5,701 bases of DNA from an uncultured Oscillospiraceae bacterium (GTDB lineage: Bacteria; Bacillota; Clostridia; Oscillospirales; Acutalibacteraceae): positions 1 through 5,701 of the forward strand of contig UQNI01000087.1 in assembly GCA_900542375.1 (NCBI GenBank). The letters run 5' to 3'. The position numbers and the translations under genes were made by a program. Each line of letters starts with the position of its first letter. Position 1 is the first letter of the stretch. Positions 5,472 through 5,701 of this stretch are shown in pieces. The notes below the pieces were generated by a model that made no database searches, was not told where the DNA came from, and worked only from the letters and a program-made list of their open reading frames with translations.

Positions 5472-5500
5472 TTGCAATTTTATATTTGCCATGCTATAAT
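5472..5500 (+). promoter_or_regulatory. Sigma-A-type promoter of rpsB
   Basis: TTGCAA (5472-5477), a 17-base spacer and a perfect TATAAT (5495-5500) preceded by TGC, giving an extended -10. This is the strongest promoter in the window, as expected for a ribosomal protein gene. Predicted transcription start is near 5507, giving a leader of about 100 bases. Confidence 0.8.
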
Positions 5501-5521
5501 AATACGGTTCAATATAACACA

Positions 5522-5603
5522 CGTTACAGTATGACGAAGCTGGTGCTTGATTTTTAAGTGAAATTCGTATATCGCTGTAACGGAGGATACAACCAAGGAG
5601 GAT
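5522..5603 (+). promoter_or_regulatory. Structured rpsB leader with tandem Shine-Dalgarno-like repeats
   Basis: CGTTACAG (5522-5529) pairs perfectly with CTGTAACG (5575-5582). The helix continues inward through 5530-5533 and 5570-5574 with one bulge, and after a second bulge through ACGAA (5534-5538) with TTCGT (5564-5568), so about 17 pairs form. A weak apical stem (5544-5548 with 5556-5560) caps it. Directly after the hairpin comes GGAGGAT (5582-5588), repeated as GGAGGAT at 5597-5603 within the true ribosome binding site. The fold suggests translational control, perhaps by S2 itself, which is known for rpsB leaders in E. coli. For this sequence that is inference. Confidence 0.5.
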
Positions 5604-5609
5604 TTTAAA

Positions 5610-5701
5610 ATGGCAGTAGTATCTATGAAACAATTATTGGAGGCCGGTGTACACTTTGGTCACCAGACAAGAAGATGGAACCCTAAAATGGCTCGTTACA
5701 T
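5610..5701 (+). CDS. rpsB: 30S ribosomal protein S2 (5' part)
   Basis: The first 30 codons of S2 are present and the gene runs off the right edge. The N-terminal blocks MKQLLEAGVHFGHQTRRWNP and KMARY are highly diagnostic. S2 binds the head-body junction of the small ribosomal subunit and is needed for S1 binding and initiation where S1 exists. The ATG has AAGGAGG eight bases upstream (5595-5601). The gene has its own strong promoter and structured leader. In most bacteria tsf follows, but that is beyond the window. Confidence 0.96.
   Translation, partial: MAVVSMKQLLEAGVHFGHQTRRWNPKMARY

Noticed and set aside
5461..5483. ATAAAAT/ATTTTAT inverted repeat as a ylmC terminator
   Set aside because: The stem is entirely A/T with a 9-base loop and lacks a GC core or T tract, so it is too weak to terminate transcription.

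Overview
The window looks like a chromosomal segment of a low-GC, endospore-forming Firmicute, most likely class Clostridia. The reasons are AT-rich sequence, strong AAGGAGG-type ribosome binding sites, sigma-A-like promoters, a forespore sigma factor (SigG), a YlmC/YmxH-family sporulation protein, and an ApbE / NusG-domain-II / Gx-transporter cluster of the kind seen in anaerobic Gram-positives. I cannot name genus or species. No insertion sequence, phage gene, CRISPR array, tRNA or rRNA is visible.

Left part (1-1349, all minus strand): the first codons of a gene running off the left edge, preceded by an OsmC-family peroxiredoxin-like gene with its own extended -10 promoter, then a strong terminator, then sigG. 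sigG has a TTG start, an excellent ribosome binding site and a candidate sigma-F/sigma-G promoter. It is not next to sigE here, unlike in the classical spoIIGA-sigE-sigG order.

Middle part (1433-3776, plus strand): a sigma-A-type promoter drives a compact four-gene operon: a 93-residue unknown protein with a CxxC pair, a lipoprotein FAD:protein FMN transferase (ApbE), a membrane-anchored NusG-domain-II protein, and a Gx-transporter / heptaprenyl-diphosphate-synthase-component-I membrane protein. The first three genes overlap by 1-4 bases (only 8 bp if the preferred apbE start is used) and the operon ends in a hairpin terminator. The set points to extracytoplasmic flavin and possibly quinone-linked electron transfer, with the first gene as an uncharacterised candidate partner.

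Next come a pentapeptide-repeat protein (plus strand) and a converging inorganic pyrophosphatase gene (minus strand), which share a perfect 14-bp bidirectional terminator. Divergent from ppa is the YlmC/YmxH-type PRC-barrel gene. The right edge holds the rpsB promoter, a roughly 100-nt structured leader and the first 30 codons of ribosomal protein S2.

Most of this is ordinary housekeeping and sporulation content. The items most worth a second look are the rpsB leader (a long hairpin followed by two identical Shine-Dalgarno-like repeats), the ApbE operon with its unknown first gene, the regular cysteine ladders in the pentapeptide-repeat protein, and three stop codons that lie inside terminator stems.
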